Positions 54,291 to 63,744 of a stretch of 64,000 bases of DNA are shown in pieces. The stretch is from Desulfobacteraceae bacterium. GTDB taxonomy: Bacteria > Desulfobacterota > Desulfobacteria > Desulfobacterales > UBA5852. A program made the translations under genes and the position numbers. Under the pieces are notes generated by a model, which was given only the letters and a program-made list of their open reading frames with translations, ran no database searches and was not told where the DNA came from. Positions within the stretch are counted from its first letter, which is position 1. Each line of letters opens with the position of its first letter. The stretch spans positions 888,211-952,210 of the forward strand of contig JABZFP010000030.1 of the NCBI GenBank assembly GCA_014237395.1. Direction: 5' to 3'.

Positions 54291-55807
54291 TGGAACTAAA
54301 AGCCGAAGAAATAAGCCAAATTATCAAAGAGCAGATCAAGGACTATGACAAGCAGGTCGAACTGAGCGAAACCGGTATCGTGTTGTCGGTCGGTGACGGT
54401 ATCGCCCGTATCTACGGCCTCGAAAAAGCCATGGCATTGGAGCTGGTTGAGTTCACCGGCGGCATTCTGGGACTGGTGCTCAACCTGGAAGAGGACAATG
54501 TCGGTGTGGCCATCATGGGGGAAGACATCCATATCAAGGAAGGCGACATCGTCAAACGTACCGGTAAGATCGCCCAGGTCCCGGTCGGTGAAGCGGTTTT
54601 GGGTCGGGTGCTTTCCGGCGCAGGTGAGCCCATTGACGGCAAAGGCCCCATCGAAGGCGCCGAAACCCGCCGCGTCGAGATGGTGGCTCCCGGTGTTATC
54701 GCCCGCAAGAGTGTGCATGAACCCTGCTACACCGGTCTGAAGGCGGTTGATGCCATGACACCGGTCGGCCGCGGCCAGCGCGAACTCATCATCGGTGACC
54801 GCCAGATCGGGAAAACGGCGGTGGCCATCGATGCCATCCTGGCCCAGAAGGATACGGATGTTTTCTGCATATACGTCGCCTCCGGCCAAAAGAAATCCTC
54901 GGTCGCCCAGGTCGTTAACATCCTCGAAAAACATGGCGCCATGGAGTACACCACGGTTATTGCGGCCTGCGCCAGTGACCCGGCCACCCTGCAGTTTCTG
55001 GGACCTTACGCCGGCACCGCCATGGGGGAATACTTCCGCGACAAAGGGCAGCACGCTCTGATCATCTATGACGATTTGTCCAAACAGGCCGCGGCCTATC
55101 GCCAGGTGTCCCTGCTGTTGCGCCGTCCCCCGGGACGCGAGGCTTTTCCCGGCGACATTTTTTACAACCATTCCCGTCTGTTGGAGCGCTCCGCCAAACT
55201 GAGTGACGAACTGGGCGCCGGATCGTTGACGGCCCTGCCGATCATCGAAACCCAGGCCGGCGACGTTTCCGCTTACATCCCGACCAACGTTATTTCCATT
55301 ACCGATGGCCAGATCTATCTTGAACCGGGTCTGTTTTTCGCCGGTGTGCGTCCGGCCATCAACGTCGGTCTCTCGGTATCGCGCGTCGGTGGTGCGGCCC
55401 AGGTGAAAGCCATGAAACAGGTGGCGGGTACCCTGCGTCTGGACATGGCCCAGTTCCGTGAATTGGAAGCCTTCGCCGCTTTCGGCAGCGACCTGGATGC
55501 CTCCACCCAGAAACAGCTCACACGTGGTCAGCGACTGGTGGAAATTCTGAAGCAACCGCAGTACCAGCCACTGTCCATGGCCAAGCAGGTCACGATTCTT
55601 TACGCCGGTACCCGCGGCTATCTCGATGCCCTGCCAATTGATGTTCTGGCCAAATACGAAGCGGGCCTCTATAAGTTTATCGAAGATCGTTTTCCGAAGG
55701 TTTTTGAAGGCTTGGATGAAAAGAAGGAAATTACCGAGGATCTGGATAAACTGATGGGTGAAGCCCTGACGGCTTATGGTGACGAGTTCAAAGACACCAT
55801 CAAGTAA
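54290..55807 (+). CDS. atpA: ATP synthase F1 subunit alpha
   Basis: A 505-residue non-catalytic subunit with Walker A GDRQIGKTAVAIDAI, LIIYDDLSKQA, the signature PAINVGLSVSRVGGAAQ and the C-terminal helical domain. Full length and intact. It forms the alpha3-beta3 head at the inner membrane. Confidence 0.98.
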   Translation: MELKAEEISQIIKEQIKDYDKQVELSETGIVLSVGDGIARIYGLEKAMALELVEFTGGILGLVLNLEEDNVGVAIMGEDIHIKEGDIVKRTGKIAQVPVGEAVLGRVLSGAGEPIDGKGPIEGAETRRVEMVAPGVIARKSVHEPCYTGLKAVDAMTPVGRGQRELIIGDRQIGKTAVAIDAILAQKDTDVFCIYVASGQKKSSVAQVVNILEKHGAMEYTTVIAACASDPATLQFLGPYAGTAMGEYFRDKGQHALIIYDDLSKQAAAYRQVSLLLRRPPGREAFPGDIFYNHSRLLERSAKLSDELGAGSLTALPIIETQAGDVSAYIPTNVISITDGQIYLEPGLFFAGVRPAINVGLSVSRVGGAAQVKAMKQVAGTLRLDMAQFRELEAFAAFGSDLDASTQKQLTRGQRLVEILKQPQYQPLSMAKQVTILYAGTRGYLDALPIDVLAKYEAGLYKFIEDRFPKVFEGLDEKKEITEDLDKLMGEALTAYGDEFKDTIK

Positions 55808-55862
55808 GTCACCGCTCGGGATAGAAACCCGCTAACGTTAAAACGGGATAAGGGCTTATGGT

Positions 55863-56756
55863 ATGCCAACACTAAAAGACGTTGAACTGAAAATCAAAGC
55901 GGTAAAAAAGACCAAGCAGATTACCAAAGCCATGAACATGGTGGCAACGTCGCGGCTGCGGGGCGCTCAGCAGAATATGGAGGCTTTCCGACCCTATGCC
56001 GGCAAGTTCGCCGAAGTACTGGGCAGCCTGGCGGAAAAGGCGGGCGAAGAGGCGAATCCTCTGCTGGTCCCCAAAGAGATGGTTAAAAAAATCCATATCG
56101 TTCTGTGTACCTCGGATCGCGGTCTTTGCGGTGGGTTTAACTTGAACCTGATGGACAAAGCCGAAGCGTTGATGGAGGAAAAAACGGGCGACGGTGTCAC
56201 GTTTAGCTTTACCAACTTTGGCAAGAAGGGTCGCAATTGGAGTCGCAAAGCAGACGGTGAGATTCAGGAAGAGTATCTGGGCGTGGTGGGGACTACGTTC
56301 GATTTCAGCATCGCTTCTACGTCTGGCCGTCGTTTGGTGGAAGGTTTCCTGGGGGGGGACTATGACGAGGTTTACGTCATCTATTCCAAATTCCTCGGAA
56401 TGGCCAAACAACTCCCTACAGTACAGCAACTCCTGCCGATCCCTGCCATTCAAAAGGAAGTTGGTGAAGGTGTGGCGGACGATCAGCCCTACTTGGCCGA
56501 ACATATCTGTGAACCGAGCGTTGACGAACTATTGGGCGATTTACTGCCCCGGAATGTCTTCGTGCAGATATTCAGCGCGCTTTTGGAAACATCCACCAGT
56601 GAGCATGCGGCCCGCATGGCGGCGATGGATAACGCCACCAAGGCTTGCAACGACATGATCGAGAACCTGACACTGGCTTACAATAAGGCCCGCCAGTCCG
56701 CCATTACGGCTGATTTGATGGATATCGTCGGTGGCGCCGAGGCGTTAAAGGGCTAA
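55863..56756 (+). CDS. atpG: ATP synthase F1 subunit gamma
   Basis: A 297-residue central-stalk subunit with typical termini: KDVELKIKAVKKTKQITKAMNMVATSRLRGAQ and ATKACNDMIENLTLAYNKARQSAITADLMDIVGGAEAL. The CTSDRGLCGGFN segment is conserved. It rotates inside the alpha-beta head. Confidence 0.97.
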   Translation: MPTLKDVELKIKAVKKTKQITKAMNMVATSRLRGAQQNMEAFRPYAGKFAEVLGSLAEKAGEEANPLLVPKEMVKKIHIVLCTSDRGLCGGFNLNLMDKAEALMEEKTGDGVTFSFTNFGKKGRNWSRKADGEIQEEYLGVVGTTFDFSIASTSGRRLVEGFLGGDYDEVYVIYSKFLGMAKQLPTVQQLLPIPAIQKEVGEGVADDQPYLAEHICEPSVDELLGDLLPRNVFVQIFSALLETSTSEHAARMAAMDNATKACNDMIENLTLAYNKARQSAITADLMDIVGGAEALKG

Positions 56757-56792
56757 ATACAATATTTGCGATAGTCACAATAGGAGGAATAG

Positions 56793-58208
56793 ATGGCTGA
56801 GAACATTGGCAAAATAACGCAGGTCTTGGGTCCTGTCGTTGACGTGGAGTTCGAACAGGGCAAGCTGCCGACGATTTTCACCGCGCTTTTGGTTTCCAAC
56901 CCGACGATCAGCGACGAAGAAGACAACCTGGTCATCGAGGTGGCCCAGCATCTGGGTGACAACGTGGTCCGCACCATCGCCATGGATGTTACCGACGGTC
57001 TGGTTCGCGGAATGCCGGTTAAGGACACCGGGGCCCCGATTCAGATGCCGGTTGGCGAAGCCAGCTTGGGACGCGTGCTGAACGTTGTCGGTCGTCCGGT
57101 GGATGGCCTCGGCCCGGTCAGCCAGGAAAAGATGATGCCGATTCATCGTCCCGCACCCAAGTTTACCGAGCAGGACGTTGAAGTTAACGTGCTCGAAACC
57201 GGCGTCAAGGTCATCGATCTGCTGGTGCCTTTTCCGCGTGGCGGTAAGATGGGCATGTTTGGTGGGGCTGGTGTTGGCAAGACCGTTATCATGATGGAAA
57301 TGGTCAACAACATCGCCATGCAGCACGGCGGTATTTCCGTTTTCGCCGGTGTGGGCGAGCGCACCCGTGAAGGCAACGACCTTTATCACGAAATGAAGGA
57401 TTCAGGCGTTTTACCCAAAGCCGCTCTGGTCTATGGCCAGATGACAGAGCCCCCTGGCGCCCGCGCCCGTGTTGCGCTTTCTGCGCTGACCTGTGCGGAA
57501 TACTTTCGCGACGAAGAAGGTCAGGACGTGTTGATCTTCATCGACAACATCTTCCGTTTTACCCAGGCCGGTTCCGAAGTGTCGGCTCTCCTGGGGCGCA
57601 TGCCGTCGGCCGTTGGGTATCAGCCGACCTTGGGCACTGACCTCGGCGGGTTGCAGGAACGCATCACCTCCACCACCAAAGGTTCCATTACAGCGGTGCA
57701 GTGTGTTTACGTTCCCGCGGACGACTTGACCGACCCGGCCCCGGCCACCACCTTTGCCCATTTGGACGGGACCGTGGTGCTTTCGCGTCAGATTGCCGAG
57801 CTCGGGATTTATCCGGCGGTGGATCCGCTCGATTCAACCTCCCGTATTCTCGACCCGGCCGTTATCGGTGAAGAGCATTATCACACCGCGCGTGAAGTTC
57901 AACAAATGCTGCAGAAATACAAAGAATTGCAGGACATTATTGCCATTCTGGGTATGGAAGAGCTCTCCGACGAGGATAAGCTGACGGTGCAGCGGGCCCG
58001 CAAGATGCAACGGTTTCTGTCTCAGCCGTTTCACGTAGCGGAAACTTTTACCGGTAAACCCGGCAAGTACGTCAAGGTGGAAGATACCGTGCGGGCATTC
58101 CGGGAAATTGTTGACGGCAAGCATGATGACGTCCCCGAGCAGGCCTTCTACATGAAGGGTGGAATTGAGGAAGTTCTTGAAGCCGCCAAGGAAATGGCTG
58201 AAGCCTAA
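56793..58208 (+). CDS. atpD: ATP synthase F1 subunit beta
   Basis: A 471-residue catalytic subunit: Walker A GGAGVGKTVIMMEM, VGERTREGNDLY with the catalytic Glu, LIFIDNIFRFTQAGSEVSALLGRMPSAVGYQPTL and the DELSEED-like MEELSDEDKLTV. Start at 56793 follows AGGAGG. Confidence 0.98.
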   Translation: MAENIGKITQVLGPVVDVEFEQGKLPTIFTALLVSNPTISDEEDNLVIEVAQHLGDNVVRTIAMDVTDGLVRGMPVKDTGAPIQMPVGEASLGRVLNVVGRPVDGLGPVSQEKMMPIHRPAPKFTEQDVEVNVLETGVKVIDLLVPFPRGGKMGMFGGAGVGKTVIMMEMVNNIAMQHGGISVFAGVGERTREGNDLYHEMKDSGVLPKAALVYGQMTEPPGARARVALSALTCAEYFRDEEGQDVLIFIDNIFRFTQAGSEVSALLGRMPSAVGYQPTLGTDLGGLQERITSTTKGSITAVQCVYVPADDLTDPAPATTFAHLDGTVVLSRQIAELGIYPAVDPLDSTSRILDPAVIGEEHYHTAREVQQMLQKYKELQDIIAILGMEELSDEDKLTVQRARKMQRFLSQPFHVAETFTGKPGKYVKVEDTVRAFREIVDGKHDDVPEQAFYMKGGIEEVLEAAKEMAEA

Positions 58209-58225
58209 GCAATAAAGGGGAAACT

Positions 58226-58639
58226 ATGGCTGCAAATATTCGATTGGAAGTCGTCACCCCGCGGAAAGAAGTGGTCAATGAAGAGGCCCAGATTATCGTT
58301 GCGCCCGGCGTTTTAGGCGAGTTCGGTGTGCTGACCGGCCATACACCGTTCATGACATCCCTTAAGATCGGCACGATACGCTATACGGATGCTCAGGGGC
58401 AGGAACGCTGTGTTTTTGTCAGCGGTGGGTTTGCCGAGGCATTGCCGGATAAAGTAACGGTGTTGGCGGAGTCTGCGGATAGACGTTGCGATATTGATTT
58501 GGCCCGGGCCCAAGCCGCCATGGAAAGAGCCCAGAAACGTATAGAAGACAAATCTGATGAAATTGATTTTACGCGTGCCCACTTGGCGCTGAGACGATCA
58601 ATTCAGCGGATCCAGCTGGCGGAAAGCCGGCGCTCTTGA
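58226..58639 (+). CDS. atpC: ATP synthase F1 subunit epsilon
   Basis: A 137-residue subunit: N-terminal beta-sandwich (RLEVVTPRKEVVNEEAQIIVAPGVLGEFGVLTGHTPFMTSLKIGTIRY) and two C-terminal helices that can inhibit ATP hydrolysis. Last gene of the operon, followed by an intrinsic terminator. Confidence 0.96.
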   Translation: MAANIRLEVVTPRKEVVNEEAQIIVAPGVLGEFGVLTGHTPFMTSLKIGTIRYTDAQGQERCVFVSGGFAEALPDKVTVLAESADRRCDIDLARAQAAMERAQKRIEDKSDEIDFTRAHLALRRSIQRIQLAESRRS

Positions 58640-58710
58640 GATTGCACACGCACTTCTCAAGATAGCTTGATACCGATACCGCCGAAATGGGCGGTGGTTC
58701 CAATATCGTC

Positions 58711-58743
58711 GGGGCAGTCCGTGTGAGCGGGCTGCCCCTTTTT
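58711..58743 (+). terminator. Rho-independent terminator of the atp operon
   Basis: GGGGCAG (58711-58717) pairs with CTGCCCC (58732-58738) and is followed by TTTTT, 70 bp after atpC. Confidence 0.88.
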
Positions 58744-58820
58744 ATCAGGCCTCTTTAAGACTGATGACGATAGCCATGCTGGGAACTCAGGCCGTATGGC
58801 TCCCTCTGAGGTGTATTCTT

Positions 58821-59582
58821 ATGACCAACGATCCATCTGATATAGCGATTGTCATCCTGGCGGCCGGTCTTGGCACCCGGATGAAATCGGACAAAGCCAA
58901 GGTGCTGCATGATATCCTGGGGCGCCCCATGATTTCCTACGTTGTCGATACGGCCCGGGCCGTGGCGGGCAACAACCTGGTTCTGGTGATCGGTCATCAG
59001 GCGGAGGTTGTCAAAAAAACCGTTGCTGACCAGGCCGACGTGCATTTTGCCTACCAAGAACAGCAACTTGGCACAGGGCACGCCGTCATGCGTGCGATGC
59101 CGGCGTTGTTCGATCGAACACGGCATGTCGTGGTACTTTGCGGTGACGTTCCGCTGCTCCGTCGGGCAACCCTGCAACGCTTCGTGGATGACCACTTAAA
59201 CCAGGAACGAACCCTTTCCGTTTTGGCGGTCGAACTGGACAATCCGACGGGTTATGGGAGGATCGTTCGCGATCACGACGGTAACGTGAGGGGCATCGTC
59301 GAAGAGGCGGATGCAACCGAGGGACAGAAAGCAATTAACCTTGTAAATACAGGTATTTATTGTGTTGACCGGGCATTCTTGGAATCCGCGTTGCGAAAAA
59401 TCCAACCGAATAATGCCCAGGGCGAGTACTATCTTACCGACATTGTTGGTGTGGCACACCGGGAGTGCGTTCGAATCGGGGTAACGATTGGGGGTAATCC
59501 CGATGAGTTTATGGGGGTTAACAGCCGAGCCCATCTGGACGCGGTTGAGCGCATGATGCGGCAGGCGTCGGACATGAACTAG
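58821..59582 (+). CDS. GlmU-like nucleotidyltransferase, uridylyltransferase domain only
   Basis: A 253-residue protein matching only the N-terminal pyrophosphorylase half of GlmU: VILAAGLGTRMKSDKAKVLHDILGRPMISYVV, QEQQLGTGHAV, VVLCGDVPLL, NPTGYGRIVRD, EEADA, NTGIYC and the NNAQGEYYLTDI block. The left-handed beta-helix acetyltransferase half (about 200 residues) is absent; the frame stops after the linker region. It probably makes UDP-GlcNAc from UTP and GlcNAc-1-P, with acetylation done by another protein. ATG 58821 follows GAGGTG; an in-frame ATG at 58764 adds sequence not found in the family. Confidence 0.9.
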   Translation: MTNDPSDIAIVILAAGLGTRMKSDKAKVLHDILGRPMISYVVDTARAVAGNNLVLVIGHQAEVVKKTVADQADVHFAYQEQQLGTGHAVMRAMPALFDRTRHVVVLCGDVPLLRRATLQRFVDDHLNQERTLSVLAVELDNPTGYGRIVRDHDGNVRGIVEEADATEGQKAINLVNTGIYCVDRAFLESALRKIQPNNAQGEYYLTDIVGVAHRECVRIGVTIGGNPDEFMGVNSRAHLDAVERMMRQASDMN

Positions 59583-59638
59583 CTTGACTTTAACCTTTAA
59601 TAAATATTATACAAATTCTAAATTGAGCGAGGTGCGCT

Positions 59639-59893
59639 GTGGATGACCAAGGCCTTATTGTCCAATTCGAAACAATTGAAACGAGGCTCGACGCACTTAT
59701 CCAAATTTGCAAGGACAAAGACAACCAAAACAAGGAATTGATAGGCAGAATTGAAAAATTAGAGGAGGAACTCCGAACGAAGGTTGAGGCGGAGCACAGA
59801 TACGCAGAAGAAAAAGCCCTGATCCGCGAACGTGTGGATCAGTTGCTGATGCGCCTCGGAGAGATCACACAGGTTGACAGTAGCCCTTCGTGA
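59639..59893 (+). CDS. ZapB-like coiled-coil protein
   Basis: An 84-residue, highly charged protein predicted to be one coiled coil (VQFETIETRLDALIQICKDKDNQNKELIGRIEKLEEELRTK...). Its place just before zapA and its size fit ZapB-type division factors that tie the FtsZ ring to the chromosome terminus. GTG start at 59639 follows GCGAGGTG. Sequence conservation in such proteins is low, so the name rests on context. Confidence 0.65.
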   Translation: MDDQGLIVQFETIETRLDALIQICKDKDNQNKELIGRIEKLEEELRTKVEAEHRYAEEKALIRERVDQLLMRLGEITQVDSSPS

Positions 59894-59905
59894 TGTCTTC
59901 TATGA

Positions 59906-60250
59906 ATGAAAGCGGTTGGATCTTCATTGGAACAGCTGATAACCATAGAAATATTGGGGCAGCGTTATACATTCAAGGCCGATGACGGCTTAATGGACCC
60001 GCAAAATGTTGCCAACTTTCTGATGGAAGCAGTCCGTAAGGTAGAGACCGGTCAAGCCGACCGAACCACAGATACGAATCGATTTGTCACGCTGTTGCAA
60101 GCGGCATTGAATATCAGCAGTGATCACCTCAAGTTAAAGCAACAGCTTGCTGCGGTCTCGGATAGAATTTCTCTGAAAACCGAAAGACTGCATGGCGCAC
60201 TAAATCGAAGTGTGGTATCCCCGCAAGGGGGTGGTGCTGTTGCAGGGTAA
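59906..60250 (+). CDS. zapA: Cell division protein ZapA
   Basis: A 114-residue protein: ITIEILGQRYTFKADDGLMDPQNVANFLMEAVRKVE is the ZapA globular head, followed by TNRFVTLLQAALNISSDHLKLKQQL, a helix leading to the coiled-coil tail. It bundles FtsZ filaments. The ribosome site is weak. The gene order zapA-6S RNA is conserved in many proteobacteria and supports both calls. Confidence 0.88.
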   Translation: MKAVGSSLEQLITIEILGQRYTFKADDGLMDPQNVANFLMEAVRKVETGQADRTTDTNRFVTLLQAALNISSDHLKLKQQLAAVSDRISLKTERLHGALNRSVVSPQGGGAVAG

Positions 60251-60363
60251 GACGCAATGGTTGCCGTTGTTGCCGGTTTAGAATGATGCCCCTCCGTTCT
60301 CACGAGACGATCACCGTTTTCTGACCAGGCCTAAGCTGCAGATCGTGGCCCTACCGCACTGTT

Positions 60364-60560
60364 TCGGTTCATTCCCCCTGCCGTGTTCGTGATTGGGAGA
60401 TACGCTTTGTCCCAACACCTCGAACTCGGGAGCTGTCCCTGGCTTCGGTGAGCAAGTTCTGCTTGTACAGAAAAGCCTAAAGAATCCAAATGGCTCCCCC
60501 TTTGAACCGCTGGTTCAAAGACCTACCAACACGGCACAGTGCAGGGGGAATCTAAACCGT
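60364..60560 (+). ncRNA. ssrS: 6S RNA
   Basis: A roughly 197-nt RNA. The closing stem pairs CGGTT-CATTCCCCCTGCCGTGTT (from 60365) with AACACGGC...GCAGGGGGAATCTAAACCG (to 60559). Inside lie segments closely matching E. coli 6S RNA: GGTGAGCAAG, AAGCCTAAAG and the hairpin CTTTGAACC-GCT-GGTTCAAAG followed by ACCTACC. These flank the open central bubble that mimics promoter DNA and binds sigma70-RNA polymerase. Its position just after zapA is the conserved one. Ends are approximate. Confidence 0.93.
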
Positions 60561-60818
60561 GCTGATGTCGTATGCGGTCATCGGGCGTCGACACCGTAAC
60601 GGCCTGCCTTCATACTTCGCCAACCACCCCCTTCAGAGTCCTCATTCTTTTTGCCTTCAGGTAAACCGTCGGACGGGATTGTTCATATCCTAAGGGTTCG
60701 TCGCCGTCTGATTCACGTAAATTCACCATGTGGGAATTTTCGTCAGCGTAACCGGTGTTCTCATGTCAACGTGCGTCCGAACATCGCCCAATATAGTTGA
60801 TTAACCAGGAGATAGAGG

Positions 60819-62381
60819 ATGATTGAATACGCCATTATTGTTGGTGCCGCGGCTTTCGGTGCCGGGTTTGCCATTGCTTACTGGGCGAAGGGCAAAGTAT
60901 CCTCACGCCGTATCAAAGCGGCTGAAGAGGAAGCCAGCCGTATTGTCAAAGACGGCAAACGTTCTGCCGAAACCCTGCTGAAAGAAGCACAAATTGAAGC
61001 CAAGGATACGCTTTTCAGGATGAAGAGCGAGTTCGACAATGAAACCAAAGAAACGCGTTCCGAATTAAAAAAGCGTGAAATGCGGCTCGTGCAGAAGGAA
61101 GAAAACATCGATCGCAAAGCGGAACAGCATGAACGACGCGAGCAGGATATCGGGAAAAAGGAACACCAACTGGCCCAACGTGAAACGCTTATACAGAGTG
61201 AAGAAGAAAAATATCAACAGCTCTTGGAAGAACAAAAGCAGCAGTTGGAAAAAATATCCGGTCTGACGGCTGAGCAGGCCAAAGACCTGCTGTTGCGCGC
61301 CATGGAAAATGAAGCCCGTTATGAAGGTGCCAAACTCATCAAGCGTATTGAAAATGAGGCCCACGAAGAGGCTGAAAAAAAATCAAAAAAAATCATTGCC
61401 ACGGCGATTCAACGATATGCGGGTGATTTTGTGGCCGAGCGGACGGTTTCGGTGGTGCAGCTGCCCAATGATGAAATGAAAGGCAGGATCATTGGCCGGG
61501 AAGGGCGCAATATTCGCGCGCTGGAAGCCGCAACTGGCATCGATTTGATTATTGATGACACGCCCGAAGCGGTCATTTTGTCAGGGTTCAACCCGGTGCG
61601 ACGGGAAGTGGCCCGTTTGTCGCTTATGCGGCTTATCGCCGATGGCCGTATTCACCCGGCGCGGATCGAGGATGTGGTTAAAAAAGTTACCCAAGAGGTG
61701 GATCGTACCGTCAAGGAGGCCGGCGAGCAGGCTGCTTTCGAACTGGGTGTGCACAATCTCAGTAACGACCTGATCGCAACCATCGGCAAACTCAAATTTC
61801 GCACGAGCTATGCGCAGAACGTTCTACAGCACTCGGTCGAAGTCGGGTTTTTGTGCGGCGTTATGGCTGCTGAATTGGGGCTGAATCAGAAGCTGGCACG
61901 CCGGATGGGGCTGTTGCACGACATCGGCAAAGCCATAGACCACGAAGTGGAGGGCCCGCATGCCCTGATCGGGTCCAAGCTTGCCAAAAAGTTCGGTGAG
62001 TCGCCCAAAGTGGTTCACGCCATCGCCGCGCATCATGAAGACGTGCCGCCCAACAGTGTGTATGCGCTGCTGGTCCAGGCGGCAGACGGTCTTTCGGGGG
62101 CAAGACCCGGCGCGCGCAAGGAATTGTTGGAAAATTACATCAAACGCCTGGAGGATCTTGAAAACATTGCCAATGCCCACACGGGTGTGGCGAACACGTA
62201 TGCCATTCAGGCCGGGCGGGAACTCCGGGTCATCGTGGAAAGCGAAAAAATATCGGATGAAAAAGCGGTTCTGCTGAGTCGCGATATTGTCAAGAAAATC
62301 GAGGAATCGTTGACGTTTCCGGGTCAAATTAAAGTAACGGTGATTCGTGAAACGCGGGCCGTTGAATACGCCAACAAGTAA
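60819..62381 (+). CDS. rny: Ribonuclease Y
   Basis: A 520-residue endoribonuclease of mRNA turnover. Order: N-terminal TM anchor (about 3-22), long charged coiled coil (about 30-200), KH domain (GRIIGREGRNIRALEAATGIDLIIDDTPEAVILSGFNPVRREVA) and HD domain with LLHDIGKAIDHEVEGPH. All family elements are intact. ATG 60819 follows CAGGAG. Confidence 0.97.
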   Translation: MIEYAIIVGAAAFGAGFAIAYWAKGKVSSRRIKAAEEEASRIVKDGKRSAETLLKEAQIEAKDTLFRMKSEFDNETKETRSELKKREMRLVQKEENIDRKAEQHERREQDIGKKEHQLAQRETLIQSEEEKYQQLLEEQKQQLEKISGLTAEQAKDLLLRAMENEARYEGAKLIKRIENEAHEEAEKKSKKIIATAIQRYAGDFVAERTVSVVQLPNDEMKGRIIGREGRNIRALEAATGIDLIIDDTPEAVILSGFNPVRREVARLSLMRLIADGRIHPARIEDVVKKVTQEVDRTVKEAGEQAAFELGVHNLSNDLIATIGKLKFRTSYAQNVLQHSVEVGFLCGVMAAELGLNQKLARRMGLLHDIGKAIDHEVEGPHALIGSKLAKKFGESPKVVHAIAAHHEDVPPNSVYALLVQAADGLSGARPGARKELLENYIKRLEDLENIANAHTGVANTYAIQAGRELRVIVESEKISDEKAVLLSRDIVKKIEESLTFPGQIKVTVIRETRAVEYANK

Positions 62382-62451
62382 TGCGACGGCCTGCATGAAA
62401 AATATGATTGTCGAACCTGTATTTGAAAAGAGGGATGGGTTTTAGATCGCT

Positions 62452-63744
62452 ATGGAAAACGTTATAGACGTTCTCGAGGAACGAGGGTTCATTGACAACA
62501 AGACCCATGAACAGGAACTGAGAGATTGTATCGGTGCCGGGCCTGTGACGTGTTACGTGGGATTTGACCCCACGGCAGATAGCCTGCACATCGGTCATCT
62601 TGTGCCGATTATGAGCCTGGCGCACATGCAGCGCTGTGGTCATCGCCCGATTGCCCTGGTCGGTGGCGGAACGGGTCTGGTGGGCGATCCCAGCGGCAAA
62701 ACGGAAATGCGGCAAATCCTCACGCCCGAGACGGTTGAAAAGAATGTGGTCGCCCTCAAAGGACAACTGAGTCATTTTATCGACTTCCGTAATGATCAGG
62801 CGCTTTTGCTGAACAATGCCGATTGGCTGACCCGGCTGGAATACATCCCGTTTTTGCGTGATGTTGGACGGCATTTCAGCGTCAATCGTATGCTCAAGGC
62901 CGAGAGCTATCGAATGCGGCTGGAGTCCGACGAGGGGCTTAATTTTATCGAATTTAACTACATGCTATTGCAGGCCTACGATTTTCTCGCCCTTTATGAT
63001 CGAACCGGGTGCCAGCTGCAAATGGGCGGCAGCGACCAATGGGGCAATATCGTAGCCGGTATAGAATTGGTTCGCAAAATGCGGCAGGCGCCAGCCTTTG
63101 GTATTACCTTCCGGCTCATTACGACGGCCAGTGGGGCTAAAATGGGGAAAACGGCGGCCGGAGCCGTCTGGTTGGATGCTAAACGGACCAGTCCCTACGA
63201 CTATTACCAATACTGGATCAATACAGACGATCAGGACACGGCTCGGTTTTTGGCCCTTTATACCTTTTTGCCCATGGAGGAAATCCGATTGGTCGAAGAC
63301 CTGGTGGGCGCCGACCTCAATGCGGCCAAGGCCATTTTGGCTTTTGAAGCCACTGCGATGGTGCATGGCCCCGACGAAGCCCTAAAGGCCTACCAGGCTG
63401 CCGCCAGCGTGTTCGGGGCAAGGGACATCCCGCAGAATCTGTTACCCCATAGTGCGATTCCTCGGGGTGGCGCTGATGCAGGGGCAGATGATGTTCCGCA
63501 TTCGGAGGTGCCCGCGGCCGAACTTACGGATGGCATTCCGTTGTTCAAAATGTTGCATCAGGTTGGGTTGACTCAGTCGGGAGGTGCCTCGCGTCGCCTG
63601 ATCACCCAGGGCGGCGCCTACGTCAATGGCGAGCGGATTCAATCCATTGATTATTTGTTGACCGAAACCGACCTGCGCGATGGTACGATTCTTCTGCGCT
63701 GTGGTAAAAAGAAATTCCACAGGTTGATTGCCACGCCGGAATAG
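62452..63744 (+). CDS. tyrS: Tyrosyl-tRNA synthetase
   Basis: A 430-residue class I enzyme: HIGH motif as LHIGHL, YVGFDPTADSLHIGHLVPIM, GGGTGLVGDPSGKTEMR, GGSDQWGNIVAGIEL and KMSKS variant as GAKMGKTAAGAVWL. A C-terminal S4 RNA-binding domain (ASRRLITQGGAYVNGERI) is present. The KMGKT form is common in bacterial TyrRS with this domain. Full length. Confidence 0.96.
   Translation: MENVIDVLEERGFIDNKTHEQELRDCIGAGPVTCYVGFDPTADSLHIGHLVPIMSLAHMQRCGHRPIALVGGGTGLVGDPSGKTEMRQILTPETVEKNVVALKGQLSHFIDFRNDQALLLNNADWLTRLEYIPFLRDVGRHFSVNRMLKAESYRMRLESDEGLNFIEFNYMLLQAYDFLALYDRTGCQLQMGGSDQWGNIVAGIELVRKMRQAPAFGITFRLITTASGAKMGKTAAGAVWLDAKRTSPYDYYQYWINTDDQDTARFLALYTFLPMEEIRLVEDLVGADLNAAKAILAFEATAMVHGPDEALKAYQAAASVFGARDIPQNLLPHSAIPRGGADAGADDVPHSEVPAAELTDGIPLFKMLHQVGLTQSGGASRRLITQGGAYVNGERIQSIDYLLTETDLRDGTILLRCGKKKFHRLIATPE

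Noticed and set aside
54296..55555. A 419-codon minus-strand frame opposite atpA
   Set aside because: It lies wholly antisense to an intact, highly conserved ATP synthase alpha gene.
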